DNA of 39,205 nucleotides. It comes from Planctomycetota bacterium (GTDB lineage Bacteria; Planctomycetota; J058). The position numbers were made by a program, and so were the translations under genes. The notes beneath the pieces are model-generated. The model was not told the DNA's origin. It did no database searches and saw only the letters and a program-made list of their open reading frames with translations. Below are positions 26,216 through 33,889 of this stretch, piece by piece. Position 1 is the stretch's first letter; each line of letters starts with the position of its first letter. The stretch is from contig JAMLIC010000072.1 in assembly GCA_023954375.1 (NCBI GenBank), positions 1-39,205 of the forward strand, in the 5' to 3' direction.

Positions 26216-27415
26216 TCAGAACACCAGGAAGATCGCGCCCACGTACGTCCGCGACGACTGGTTCGCGCGCAGCGCCGCCGCGCTCCGCCGCAGGCCGACC
26301 ATGCGGTCCTCGACGTCGGCCAGCCCGTCGGCGAGCGCGCGCCGGGCGTCGGGGCGGCGCACGAGCGGCGAGCGGGAGAACGCCTCCATGGCCTCCGGCG
26401 TGCGCCGCAGGGCGTCGCGCGTGCTGTCGGTGTAGAGGGGCGACGAGAGGACGCCCAGGACCCCCTCGCCGGCGAGGGCGTCCGTCGTGGCGTCCGCCCA
26501 CCGGCCGACGGTCCCCTCGAGCGCCTCGTCCAGGCCCGAGCCGGGGTGGCTCAGGCGGCCGAGGGTGCCGCGCCCGTCGCGGACGTCGCGGGTCTGCTCC
26601 GCCAGGCCGAGCAGCGCCTCGCGCGACGACGCGGCCTGCGTCGGGTCGGCGAGCACGCGCCCGGCGCCCCCCTCGCCGCGGCGCACGTCGCGCAGGCTGC
26701 GGGCGACGCCGCCGAGCGTCTGGCGCAGGCCGTCGACGGTGTTCGCCACCGCGTCGAGGCTGGCCGGGTCGAGCCCGGCGCCGAACCCCTGGCCGGCCTC
26801 GACCTGCGCCAGGCCGGCGTCGATCCCGGCCCACGTGTCGGCGAGCTGGCCCAGGCCCTCGTGCAGCGACGTCGCGCGCCCGGCGTCGAACAGGAGCTGC
26901 CCGGCCGTGCCCGACTCGGGGTCGCGGATCGCCTCGGTGGCCTTGGCGACGTCGCGCAGCCCCTCCGCGATGAGGCGGCGGCGGCCCGGGATCGTGGCGC
27001 CCTGGGCCAGGCCCCGGGCGACGCGCCCCTCGATGCGCTCGCCCGGCGCGAGCGGCGGGTCGTCGAGCGGGCCCGGGTCGAGGCGCACCTCGACGAAGCC
27101 GAGCGCGCTCGTGGCCACGACCTCGGCCACCGCCCCGCGGCGCAGCGGCACCTCGGGGAAGACCTGCAGGGTGACGAGCTGCTGGTCCTGGATCAGCGCG
27201 ATCTCGTAGACGCGCCCGACCCGGGTCCCCCCGAGGACGACGTCGTCGTCCTTCCGCAGGCCGCCGACCTCCTGGAACAGGGCCTGGACCTCGCGCCAGT
27301 CGCGGAGCTCCTCGCGGTAGAGGAGCGCCGTGTAGTAGAGGAGCACCGCCAGCCCGGCGGCGATGGAGAGGGCGACGCCGGCGCGGCGCGGCCAGCTGAC
27401 GAGCGGCGTGGCCAC
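26216..27415 (-). CDS. Mce/MlaD-family substrate-binding protein, second copy
   Basis: This 399-residue protein starts with GTG, one base after the stop of the upstream Mce gene. It has an N-terminal membrane helix (about 12-33), then the MlaD/Mce domain (about 38-120): DDVVLGGTRVGRVYEIAL, a long strand series and LGFVEVRLDPGPL. A helical tail carries repeated glycine-rich turns such as GEGGAGRVLADP, GRGTLGRLSHPGSG and GEGVLGVLSSPL. It ends YVGAIFLVF, similar to the end of the other Mce protein (FIGAVFAAF). Mce proteins form rings or tubes that carry phospholipids between the membranes and work with the MlaEF permease encoded upstream. It is the last gene of the operon, and a 29-bp hairpin follows. 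Confidence 0.85.
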   Translation of the reverse strand: MATPLVSWPRRAGVALSIAAGLAVLLYYTALLYREELRDWREVQALFQEVGGLRKDDDVVLGGTRVGRVYEIALIQDQQLVTLQVFPEVPLRRGAVAEVVATSALGFVEVRLDPGPLDDPPLAPGERIEGRVARGLAQGATIPGRRRLIAEGLRDVAKATEAIRDPESGTAGQLLFDAGRATSLHEGLGQLADTWAGIDAGLAQVEAGQGFGAGLDPASLDAVANTVDGLRQTLGGVARSLRDVRRGEGGAGRVLADPTQAASSREALLGLAEQTRDVRDGRGTLGRLSHPGSGLDEALEGTVGRWADATTDALAGEGVLGVLSSPLYTDSTRDALRRTPEAMEAFSRSPLVRRPDARRALADGLADVEDRMVGLRRSAAALRANQSSRTYVGAIFLVF

Positions 27416-27416
27416 G

Positions 27417-28688
27417 TCAGAACGCCGCGAACACGGCGCCGATGAAGGCGTTGACGGGGGCCTGCTCGCGGGCGTCCTCGAGCGAGTCGCGGAACTCGAC
27501 CACCAGCCGCTCCATCTCCTCGACGATCCGGGAGATCCGGCCGCGGAGGACGTCGTCGTGGATCAGGAGGCCCAGCGCCCCGGCCTCCGGATCGTCGATG
27601 GCCCCCGCGATCGAGGCGCCGTGGCGCAGGATCGCGCGCACGTCCTCGCCGGCCTGGTCGTCCGAGAGGACGCCCAGGACCCCCTGCCCGTTCTGCATGC
27701 GCTCGGTGATCGTCGACAGGTTCTCGGCCGTCGAGGCCGCCCCCTCGTAGAGGCGGTCGTCGTGGACCAGCTTGCCGATCGTGCCCCGCCCCTCGGCCAC
27801 GCGGCCCGTGATCTCCTTCACGTCGGTGACGATCCCGCGCGTGGCCTCGGTCACGTCCGGCCGGTCGCTCACGAGGACGCCGACCGCGCTCCGCCCCTCG
27901 TCGGCGCGGGCCAGGATCGTCGACGCGCTGTCGAACGCCGACCGCGCGGACGACACCGCGCCCTCCACGTCGTCGCCCAGCCGCGAGCCGGGCGTCATGA
28001 GGCCGCCGATCACGCCCTGCCCCTCCTCGACCCGGCCGAGGATCCGGTCGAGCCGCTCGGCGGAGGAGCTCATGCCGTCTACCACGGCCTCGAGCCGCTG
28101 CTGCCCCGCCTGCGAGTTGATCAGGTAGCCGAGGATGTTGTCGGTCCGCGTCAGCTGCGCGGACACGCGCTCGAGGTTGCCCACGATCCGGCCCACGCTC
28201 TCGCGGTTCTCGTCGACGAGCCGGTTGAGCGTCTGCAGGAGCTCGCCCACGGCGTGCCCCTGGATGACGTCGGCCTCCTCGCGCGACACGGCGCCCTCGG
28301 CGTCGCCGAAGTAGCGGTACGCCTCGACGACCCCCGCCTTGCCGCGCTTCACCTCGACCACGCGCCCGCCGAGCGGCGAGAAGGGGACCACGCTCACCTC
28401 GGAGCCGGAGCCCGGGCCGTAGATCTCGACCTCCCCGCGCACCTCGATCACGGCCAGGATCTGGCTGTCCTCGAGCGGGCGCAGCTCGCGCACCTGGCCC
28501 ACCTCGTAGCCCTCGATGCGCACGGCGTCGCCCTCGCGCAGGCCGAAGACCTCGCCGAAGACGACCTGGTAGAGCTTGGGCCGGCCGAGCCCCACGCCCG
28601 TGATGACGATCGTGTACACCCCGAGGAGCGACACGGCCGCGACGAACACCAGGCCGACGATGATCTCGGCCACCTGCGCCTTCTTCAT
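27417..28688 (-). CDS. mlaD: Mce/MlaD-family substrate-binding protein, first copy
   Basis: This 423-residue protein starts with ATG; its start overlaps the stop of the ATPase gene (ATGA). It has an N-terminal signal anchor (AEIIVGLVFVAAVSLLG), the Mce domain (about 35-120: VFGEVFGLREGDAVRIEGYE, VGQVRELRPLED, LGGRVVEVKRGKAG), and a long helical tail. Repeated GxGxxG.L turns occur (GQGVIGGLMTPGSRLG, GRGTIGKLVHDDRLY, GQGVLGVLSDDQAG), and it ends APVNAFIGAVFAAF. The helical tail is the part that in related proteins forms a tube across the periplasm. Both Mce genes in the operon probably form hetero-assemblies with MlaE/MlaF for phospholipid transport. Confidence 0.9.
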   Translation of the reverse strand: MKKAQVAEIIVGLVFVAAVSLLGVYTIVITGVGLGRPKLYQVVFGEVFGLREGDAVRIEGYEVGQVRELRPLEDSQILAVIEVRGEVEIYGPGSGSEVSVVPFSPLGGRVVEVKRGKAGVVEAYRYFGDAEGAVSREEADVIQGHAVGELLQTLNRLVDENRESVGRIVGNLERVSAQLTRTDNILGYLINSQAGQQRLEAVVDGMSSSAERLDRILGRVEEGQGVIGGLMTPGSRLGDDVEGAVSSARSAFDSASTILARADEGRSAVGVLVSDRPDVTEATRGIVTDVKEITGRVAEGRGTIGKLVHDDRLYEGAASTAENLSTITERMQNGQGVLGVLSDDQAGEDVRAILRHGASIAGAIDDPEAGALGLLIHDDVLRGRISRIVEEMERLVVEFRDSLEDAREQAPVNAFIGAVFAAF

Positions 28689-29593
28689 CGGGCTCCCCCT
28701 CCTCGCCCCGGCGGCGGGGCGGTCAGTCCGGCGACGAACTGCTGCACGTACGGGTGCGTCGACTCCTGGATCTCCCTCGGCGTGCCGTACTGGGCCACCT
28801 TGCCCTCGTGGAGGACGGCGACCCGGTCGGCGATCCGGTAGGCCGAGACCATGTCGTGCGTGACGACGATCTGCGTCAGGCCCAGGCGCGCCTTCAGCTC
28901 GATGATCATCTCGTCGACCATGGCCGTGGAGATCGGGTCGAGGCCCGACGTCGGCTCGTCGTAGAGGATGACCTTGACCGACTCCTCCATGACGACGGCG
29001 CGCGCCAGGCCGGCGCGCTTGCGCATGCCGCCCGAGATCTGGTCCGGATACTGGTCGCGCGCGTGCGGGATGTTCAGGAGCTCGAGCTTGGCCATCACCC
29101 GGCGCTCGATCTCCGGCGCCTTCATGGCCGTGTTCTCGCGCAGCGGGAGGGCCACGTTCTCGAACACGGTCAGCCAGTTGAGGAGCGCGCCGAACTGGAA
29201 GTTCACGCCGAGCTTGCTCCGGGCCCGCTCGAGCGCGTCGCCCGTGACCTCGGTGATGTCCTGGCCGTCGAGCCAGATCCGGCCGCGGTCGGGGTCGACG
29301 AGCCGCATGATGTGCTTGAGCGTGACGCTCTTGCCGGTGCCCGACCCGCCGATGATGCAGATCGTCTCCCCCTCGAGGACCTCGAGGTCGAGCCCGCGGA
29401 TGACGTGGCGCTGCCCGAACGCCTTGTGCACCCCCTCGAGGATCACCATGGCCCGGCGCTCGCCCGGCGCGGCGGCGGCCGCGGCCTCGGGCGCCGGGGC
29501 GGGGGGCGCCGCCGGCCCGGCCGGGGCCGCCGGCGCGAGCGCCGGGTCGGCGGCGGCGGCCGCGTCGGGGGTGGGCAGGCGCTCCTGGCTCAC
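28685..29593 (-). CDS. mlaF: MlaF-like ABC transporter ATP-binding protein
   Basis: This 302-residue protein starts with GTG overlapping the stop of the permease gene. An unusual 48-residue Ala/Pro-rich extension precedes the ABC core, which begins MVILEGVHKAFGQRHVIRG (Met49 is an alternative start). Walker A is GGSGTGKS (Lys88), the signature is QISGGMRKRAGLARAV, and Walker B with switch residues is VILYDEPTSGLDP, followed by TQIVVTHD. The ISGGM.KR signature fits MlaF-type ATPases. It energises phospholipid transport together with MlaE and the Mce proteins encoded next. The extension is not needed by the family and may be disordered or a start-choice artefact. Confidence 0.93.
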   Translation of the reverse strand: MSQERLPTPDAAAAADPALAPAAPAGPAAPPAPAPEAAAAAAPGERRAMVILEGVHKAFGQRHVIRGLDLEVLEGETICIIGGSGTGKSVTLKHIMRLVDPDRGRIWLDGQDITEVTGDALERARSKLGVNFQFGALLNWLTVFENVALPLRENTAMKAPEIERRVMAKLELLNIPHARDQYPDQISGGMRKRAGLARAVVMEESVKVILYDEPTSGLDPISTAMVDEMIIELKARLGLTQIVVTHDMVSAYRIADRVAVLHEGKVAQYGTPREIQESTHPYVQQFVAGLTAPPPGRGGGAR

Positions 29594-30402
29594 ATGGCCC
29601 GCCCGTAGAAGATCACGGTGCCGAAGTAGCCGAAGACGAGGATGAGCACGTAGCAGCGGATCACCGAGGTCCGCGTCGCCCGGCCCACGCCGACGGCGCC
29701 GCCCTCGGTGCGCAGCCCCTCGGCGCAGCTGACGACCGCGATGATGAGCCCGAACACGACCGCCTTCGTCAGGCCGGTGTAGATCGCCTTGACCGTGAGG
29801 CCCTCGAGCACGTTCTGGTAGTACTTGCCCCAGGTGAGCTGGAGCTGCGTCTGGGCGATGATCCCGCCGCCCACGATCGCCACCGCGTCGTTGAACACGG
29901 TCAGCACCGGCGTCATGACGGCCATGGCGATCGTCCGCGGCAGGACGAGGAAGCGCGCCGGGTCGATCGACATGACCTCGAGGGCGTCGATCTCCTCCGA
30001 GACCTTCATCGTCCCCAGCTCGGCCGCCATGGAGCTGCCGACGTTGGCGGCGAGGATCAGCCCGGTCATGAACGGGCCGAACTCGCGCACGACGGCGGCG
30101 GCGACGAGCTGACCGACGACGGCCTGTTGGCCGTAGCGGGCCAGCTCGATGCCGGCCGAGTAGGCGAGGAGGAAGCCGATGAACAGGCCGACGACGAGCG
30201 TCACCGGCAGGCTCTGCACCCCGGCGACGAACATCTGCCGGAGGATCATGTGCCGGCGCTTCCACAGCTGCCCCGGGCTGCGGAGCCAGCGCAGGGCGCG
30301 CCAGCCGAGGATGAGCGCGTAGCCGGAGTGCAGGGTCCGGTCGATCAGGTAGCCGCCGACGGCGGAGAGCGCCGCGCGGGCCCTCACGGCGAGCATGCTC
30401 AC
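29590..30402 (-). CDS. mlaE: MlaE-like permease
   Basis: This protein of about 270 residues starts with GTG at 30402, overlapping the stop of the lipoprotein gene (ATG 30396 is two codons inside). It shows the MlaE/DUF140 permease features: SLPVTLVVGLFIGFLLAYSA, VREFGPFMTGLILAANVGSS, MAAELGTMKVSEEIDALEVM, SIDPARFLVLPRTIAMAVM and a C-terminal TM (CYVLILVFGYFGTVIFYG). It spans the inner membrane with several helices and forms the channel half of the phospholipid ABC transporter. Overlaps on both sides indicate strict co-translation with the lipoprotein and the ATPase. The length matches the family (E. coli about 260). Confidence 0.95.
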   Translation of the reverse strand: MSMLAVRARAALSAVGGYLIDRTLHSGYALILGWRALRWLRSPGQLWKRRHMILRQMFVAGVQSLPVTLVVGLFIGFLLAYSAGIELARYGQQAVVGQLVAAAVVREFGPFMTGLILAANVGSSMAAELGTMKVSEEIDALEVMSIDPARFLVLPRTIAMAVMTPVLTVFNDAVAIVGGGIIAQTQLQLTWGKYYQNVLEGLTVKAIYTGLTKAVVFGLIIAVVSCAEGLRTEGGAVGVGRATRTSVIRCYVLILVFGYFGTVIFYGRAM

Positions 30403-32012
30403 GGCCCCCCCCTGACCACCGGCCCCGCCGCGCCGCCCCGCTCGCCCCAGGTGAGCTCGGGCAGCCAGAAGAGGCGCAGGCCGCGCTCGCCCCCGAGCGA
30501 GCGCAGGTGGAACATGCCGAACAGGAGCGACAGGCGCCAGTACGGCGGGCGGTCGACGCGCTCGAGCGCCGGCAGGTCGCGCCACGAGAACAGCCCGAGC
30601 AGCGCCTGGTGCTCGACGCCGCCGTCCGGGTCGCGGTGGTAGTGGTAGAGGCGGAAGAAGGCGCCGAACGTGCGCTCGAAGCCGACGTCGTCCCACCACC
30701 AGGGGGAGAGCGCGGCGATGTCGACCGTCCCGCCCGGGAGGGCGCGGTAGTGGAGGAAGGGGAAGGCGCGCACCCGCCGCTGCTCGAGCCCGGTCTCGTG
30801 GTAGCGCCAGCGCGTGCTCCAGAAGAGCGGGAGCGCCCACAGCCCGTCGAAGGTCGCGCGGTCGTACTCCAGCGCCTCGCGCCGGAAGAGCGGCCAGAGC
30901 GCGAACTGCCGGTCGAAGCCCGGGCGGTGCTTCCAGCCGAAGATGGGCCAGAAGTCCGCCCGGAAGCGGTCCGGCCCGCCGCCGATCATGACGAACGGGA
31001 ACGGCGCGCGCAGCTCCCACAGCTCGGGGAACTTGCGCTCCTCGTAGCGGAAGAAGGGGAAGAGCACCGAGACCGAGTCGACGGTCGGGCCGCGGATGTG
31101 GCCGTAGAGCGGGGTGAAGAAGGTGTGCGTGGGGCGCTCGCCCGGGTACTGCTCCTTCTGCCAGGTGACGAGCGGCCACATGAGCCAGGTGCGCTCGTAG
31201 ATCGGGTCGCCGCGGAACCCCTTGCGCTCGTAGTGCGCGTAGAAGGGCAGCACGCGGAAGCCCGAGTTGCGCGGCCCGTCGAGCCAGTTGATGAGGGGCC
31301 AGAGCACGTGGTGCGACGTGTAGGCCCGGTCCTCGACCCGCGCGTAGAAGGGGTAGGGGAACCCGAACCAGGTGATCTTGTCCTTCCCGAGGAGCCCGCG
31401 GGTCGTGCCGCCGAACGGGGCCAGGGCGAAGTAGTCGTGGTGATCGCCGCTCCCCCGGCCGGTGACGAACAGCGGCAGGATCCCGGTGTCCACGTCCTCG
31501 TCGGTCGTCGGGACGTCGGGGATGTCGTCGTGGTCGATGCGCGTGTGGAAGAAGGTGAACGGCAAGGAGCCGATGCCCCCGCGCGCCGCGTCGGCGGCGC
31601 CGACCGCGATCGGCTGGGCGCGCACGGCCGCCTCGGTCGACAGGCGCCGCCCCACCGGGCCGGGCGAGCCCAGCCGCTCGGCGCCGAAGAACGCCGTGAG
31701 CATGTAGGAGCGGCGCTCGCCGTCCCGCACCCAGGCGCCGAACGGCCAGGGGAAGCGGAGGATGCTGAAGTCCTCGTCCGGCGGCGGCTTGCCGTCGGGG
31801 ACGACGTAGGAGACCACCGGCGCGATCGCGTCCGCCTCGAAGGCGTCGTAGGAGAGGAACGCCAGGGGGACGTCGATCCGGGTGACGCCGGGCGTCGTCC
31901 GGTCCTCCCGGTAGAAGGGCAGGGCCTCGAGGTCGGTGCCGGGGGCCGCGCAGCCGGCCAGCAGGGCCGCGATCCAGGCGCACGCCGCTCGCCCCCCGCG
32001 CGGCCCCGTCAC
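30399..32012 (-). CDS. Lipoprotein with aromatic WPLF-type repeats, unknown
   Basis: This 537-residue protein starts with GTG overlapping the stop of the FHA gene (GTGA). A lipoprotein signal ends in LLAGC (Cys21). The mature part is full of aromatic, strand-like blocks spaced about 20-45 residues apart: FPWPFGAWV, FGFPYPFYARV, VLWPLINW, LMWPLVTWQ, LFPFFRYEER, DFWPIFGWKHR, ALWPLFRRE, LPLFWSTRW, AFPFLHYRAL and LSPWWWDD. This looks like a repeated beta structure, perhaps an outer-membrane-associated propeller or barrel-like sheet, but I know no named family for it. Its place directly before mlaE in an operon with overlapping genes suggests it is the outer-membrane or periplasmic partner of this lipid transporter. 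Confidence 0.75.
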   Translation of the reverse strand: MTGPRGGRAACAWIAALLAGCAAPGTDLEALPFYREDRTTPGVTRIDVPLAFLSYDAFEADAIAPVVSYVVPDGKPPPDEDFSILRFPWPFGAWVRDGERRSYMLTAFFGAERLGSPGPVGRRLSTEAAVRAQPIAVGAADAARGGIGSLPFTFFHTRIDHDDIPDVPTTDEDVDTGILPLFVTGRGSGDHHDYFALAPFGGTTRGLLGKDKITWFGFPYPFYARVEDRAYTSHHVLWPLINWLDGPRNSGFRVLPFYAHYERKGFRGDPIYERTWLMWPLVTWQKEQYPGERPTHTFFTPLYGHIRGPTVDSVSVLFPFFRYEERKFPELWELRAPFPFVMIGGGPDRFRADFWPIFGWKHRPGFDRQFALWPLFRREALEYDRATFDGLWALPLFWSTRWRYHETGLEQRRVRAFPFLHYRALPGGTVDIAALSPWWWDDVGFERTFGAFFRLYHYHRDPDGGVEHQALLGLFSWRDLPALERVDRPPYWRLSLLFGMFHLRSLGGERGLRLFWLPELTWGERGGAAGPVVRGGP

Positions 32013-33013
32013 CTGAGGCGCAGAGGACCGTCTTCGGAGTCCTCGTCCCGGAACGGGGCGGCGCCGCCGGCCGGGCCGCCGGGCAGGGGCATGCCGAACA
32101 CCTCGCCGTAGCCGCCGTCGTCGTCGTCGGTGACCGCCATGGGGTCGACGTCGCCCGCGGCGCCCATGTCGCTCTCGTCCGAGATGACGAAGATCTGCCC
32201 GCCCTCCTTGAACTTGCCCATGGTGATCGCGGCGCCGCGCCCCTCGAACTGCAGCCGGTCGATGCAGTTGAGGATGATCCGCAGCCCGAGGCCGGGGCCG
32301 AGGGCGGGGCGGTTGCGGATGGCCTCCATGGCGTCGACCTCGGTCGCCCCGGCGAGGCGCTGCTCGAAGTCGTAGCCCGGCCCCTCGTCCTTCACCTGCA
32401 TGAGGAACTCGTCGGGGTCCTCGCTGAAGGTGACGACGATCGTGCGGGCGCGGTCGTTCTTCGACCCGTGCACGCGCGCGTTGTCGAGCGCCTCCTTGAG
32501 GGCGATCTGCAGCTTGAAGCGGGTGGCCTCGTCGAACTCGAGCCGCTCGATCCGCGCGCGGGCGATCGTCTGCTGGAAGGTGGCGACCTGCCCGGCGTCG
32601 GCGCGGATGAGGAAGGAGGCCTGGGCCATGAGGGCGCGCGGCAGGTCCTCGCGGGCGGGCGGGCGGTCGCGGAAGTCGAGCGCGTCGGCGGCGACCTCGA
32701 GGCGGCTCGCCGCGCGGAAGACCATCGACACGTCGCCGACGACGAGCACGTCGCCCTCGCCGATGACCGCGGCGCCCTGGATCCGCTGCCCGTTGAGCTT
32801 GATCCCGTTCTTCGTCCCGAGGTCGGAGATGATCGCCTCGCCCTGGTCGCCGAACTCGACGCGCGCGTGGCGGCGCGACACGGCGCGCGAGAGCAGCTGG
32901 ATCTGGCACTGCGGGCCGCGGCCGATGACGGTGTCGGGGACGATGTCGTAGACCCGCTGGAGCTTCGGCGTGAGCTGGATCTCGAAGTAGGGCATCGGCT
33001 CGGGTCGTCGCAT
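32009..33013 (-). CDS. FHA domain fused to RsbW-like ATPase domain
   Basis: This 334-residue protein starts with ATG at 33013 (32995 is also possible). An FHA domain (about 10-105) shows GRGPQCQIQLLSRAVSRRHA and ISDLGTKNGIKLNGQRI, the phosphothreonine-binding pattern (GR..C, SRRHA, NG). A histidine-kinase-fold domain follows (about 140-270): LKEALDNARVHGSKNDRAR (N-box, Glu174 and Asn178), VKDEGPGYDF (Asp209, Gly211, Gly213) and GPGLGLRIILNC. It lacks a phospho-accepting His region and resembles anti-sigma/RsbW serine kinases. The C-terminal 50 residues are acidic and low in complexity. It is the first gene of the Mla operon. A role in phospho-dependent control of the operon or of a sigma factor is likely, but its target is unknown. 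Confidence 0.88.
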   Translation of the reverse strand: MRRPEPMPYFEIQLTPKLQRVYDIVPDTVIGRGPQCQIQLLSRAVSRRHARVEFGDQGEAIISDLGTKNGIKLNGQRIQGAAVIGEGDVLVVGDVSMVFRAASRLEVAADALDFRDRPPAREDLPRALMAQASFLIRADAGQVATFQQTIARARIERLEFDEATRFKLQIALKEALDNARVHGSKNDRARTIVVTFSEDPDEFLMQVKDEGPGYDFEQRLAGATEVDAMEAIRNRPALGPGLGLRIILNCIDRLQFEGRGAAITMGKFKEGGQIFVISDESDMGAAGDVDPMAVTDDDDGGYGEVFGMPLPGGPAGGAAPFRDEDSEDGPLRLR

Positions 33014-33157
33014 TGTGTCCGCCCGCCCGCGCAACGCAAGCACCTGCGATGCAATGATGCGCTCGCGCGGGGCTGGCGATCGGCGTGAGTCCCGGGCCGG
33101 CGCGAGACCGGGTAAGACGGTCCTCCAGTCACCGGGGCAGCCGGGGAGGGGTGATCG

Positions 33158-33808
33158 ATGAGGGGCTCCACGCTCGTGCTCGCGGCGGTCCTCGCCCTCG
33201 CCGGCTGCGACCGCCCGCCGGACGCCGGGCCGCCGCCCGGCGGGGTCGTCGTCCACCTGGTGCGCCACGCGGAGGCGTGGAAGAACGTCGCCGCCCCACC
33301 GCCCGACGCCGACCCCGACGCGCTCACGCCGGCGGGCGCGGCGCAGGCGGAGGCCCTCGCCCGCTGGGTCGTCGCGCAGGGGGGCGCAGACGTCGTCGTG
33401 TGCTCGGACACGGGGCGCACGCGCGCGACGGCGGCGGCGATCGCCCGCGCCTGCGGGGTCGAGGTGGTCGTCTCGGACGCCTTCGCCATGCTCCGCGGCG
33501 ACGTCGGCTGGGACGCCCGGACCGCCGCCTGGGCGGCGGGCGAGGACCTGCGCCCGCCGGGCGGCGAGGCGCTCGAGGACGGCTGCGCCCGCGCGCTGGC
33601 GGCGCTCGAGGCGCTCGCCCGCGGGCGCGGGCGGGTCGTCGTGGTCACGCACGGCGACATCGTGGCGGGCCTGCTCGGCGCCTGCGCCGGGACGCCCCCG
33701 CCGGAGCGCTGGGCGCGGCACGAGGTGCCGGCGGGCTCGGTGAGCGAGGCGCGGCTGGAGGCGGGGCGGCTCGTGGGGGTGAGCCAGGGGGTGGTGCCGG
33801 GGCGGTGA
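33158..33808 (+). CDS. Lipoprotein histidine phosphatase (phosphoglycerate-mutase fold)
   Basis: This 216-residue protein starts with ATG after GGGGAGG. A lipoprotein signal (VLAAVLALAGC, Cys17) is followed by the histidine-phosphatase core: VVHLVRHAEAWKN with catalytic His37 and Arg36, then LTPAGAAQAEALARWV, a VVVCSDTGRTRATAAAIA block (second Arg), and VVVVTHGDIVAGLLG with His165. All four expected catalytic positions are visible. A periplasmic lipid-anchored phosphatase would act on small phosphorylated compounds; the substrate is unknown. It is divergent from the FHA gene across 144 bp and is followed by gltX after 81 bp. Confidence 0.88.
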   Translation: MRGSTLVLAAVLALAGCDRPPDAGPPPGGVVVHLVRHAEAWKNVAAPPPDADPDALTPAGAAQAEALARWVVAQGGADVVVCSDTGRTRATAAAIARACGVEVVVSDAFAMLRGDVGWDARTAAWAAGEDLRPPGGEALEDGCARALAALEALARGRGRVVVVTHGDIVAGLLGACAGTPPPERWARHEVPAGSVSEARLEAGRLVGVSQGVVPGR

Positions 33809-33836
33809 GGCGGTCAGCGCCTCGTTCGTGCCGCCC

Positions 33837-33864
33837 TCGACAGACCCCCGCCGCCGTTTACCTT
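33837..33864 (+). promoter_or_regulatory. Candidate gltX promoter (TCGACA-16-TACCTT)
   Basis: TCGACA (33837-33842) and TACCTT (33859-33864) stand 16 bp apart and 25 bp before the gltX start, with AGGAG at 33878-33882 as ribosome site. The -35 box matches five of six consensus bases. Confidence 0.45.
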
Positions 33865-33889
33865 GAGGCGCTGGTCTCAGGAGCTCGCC

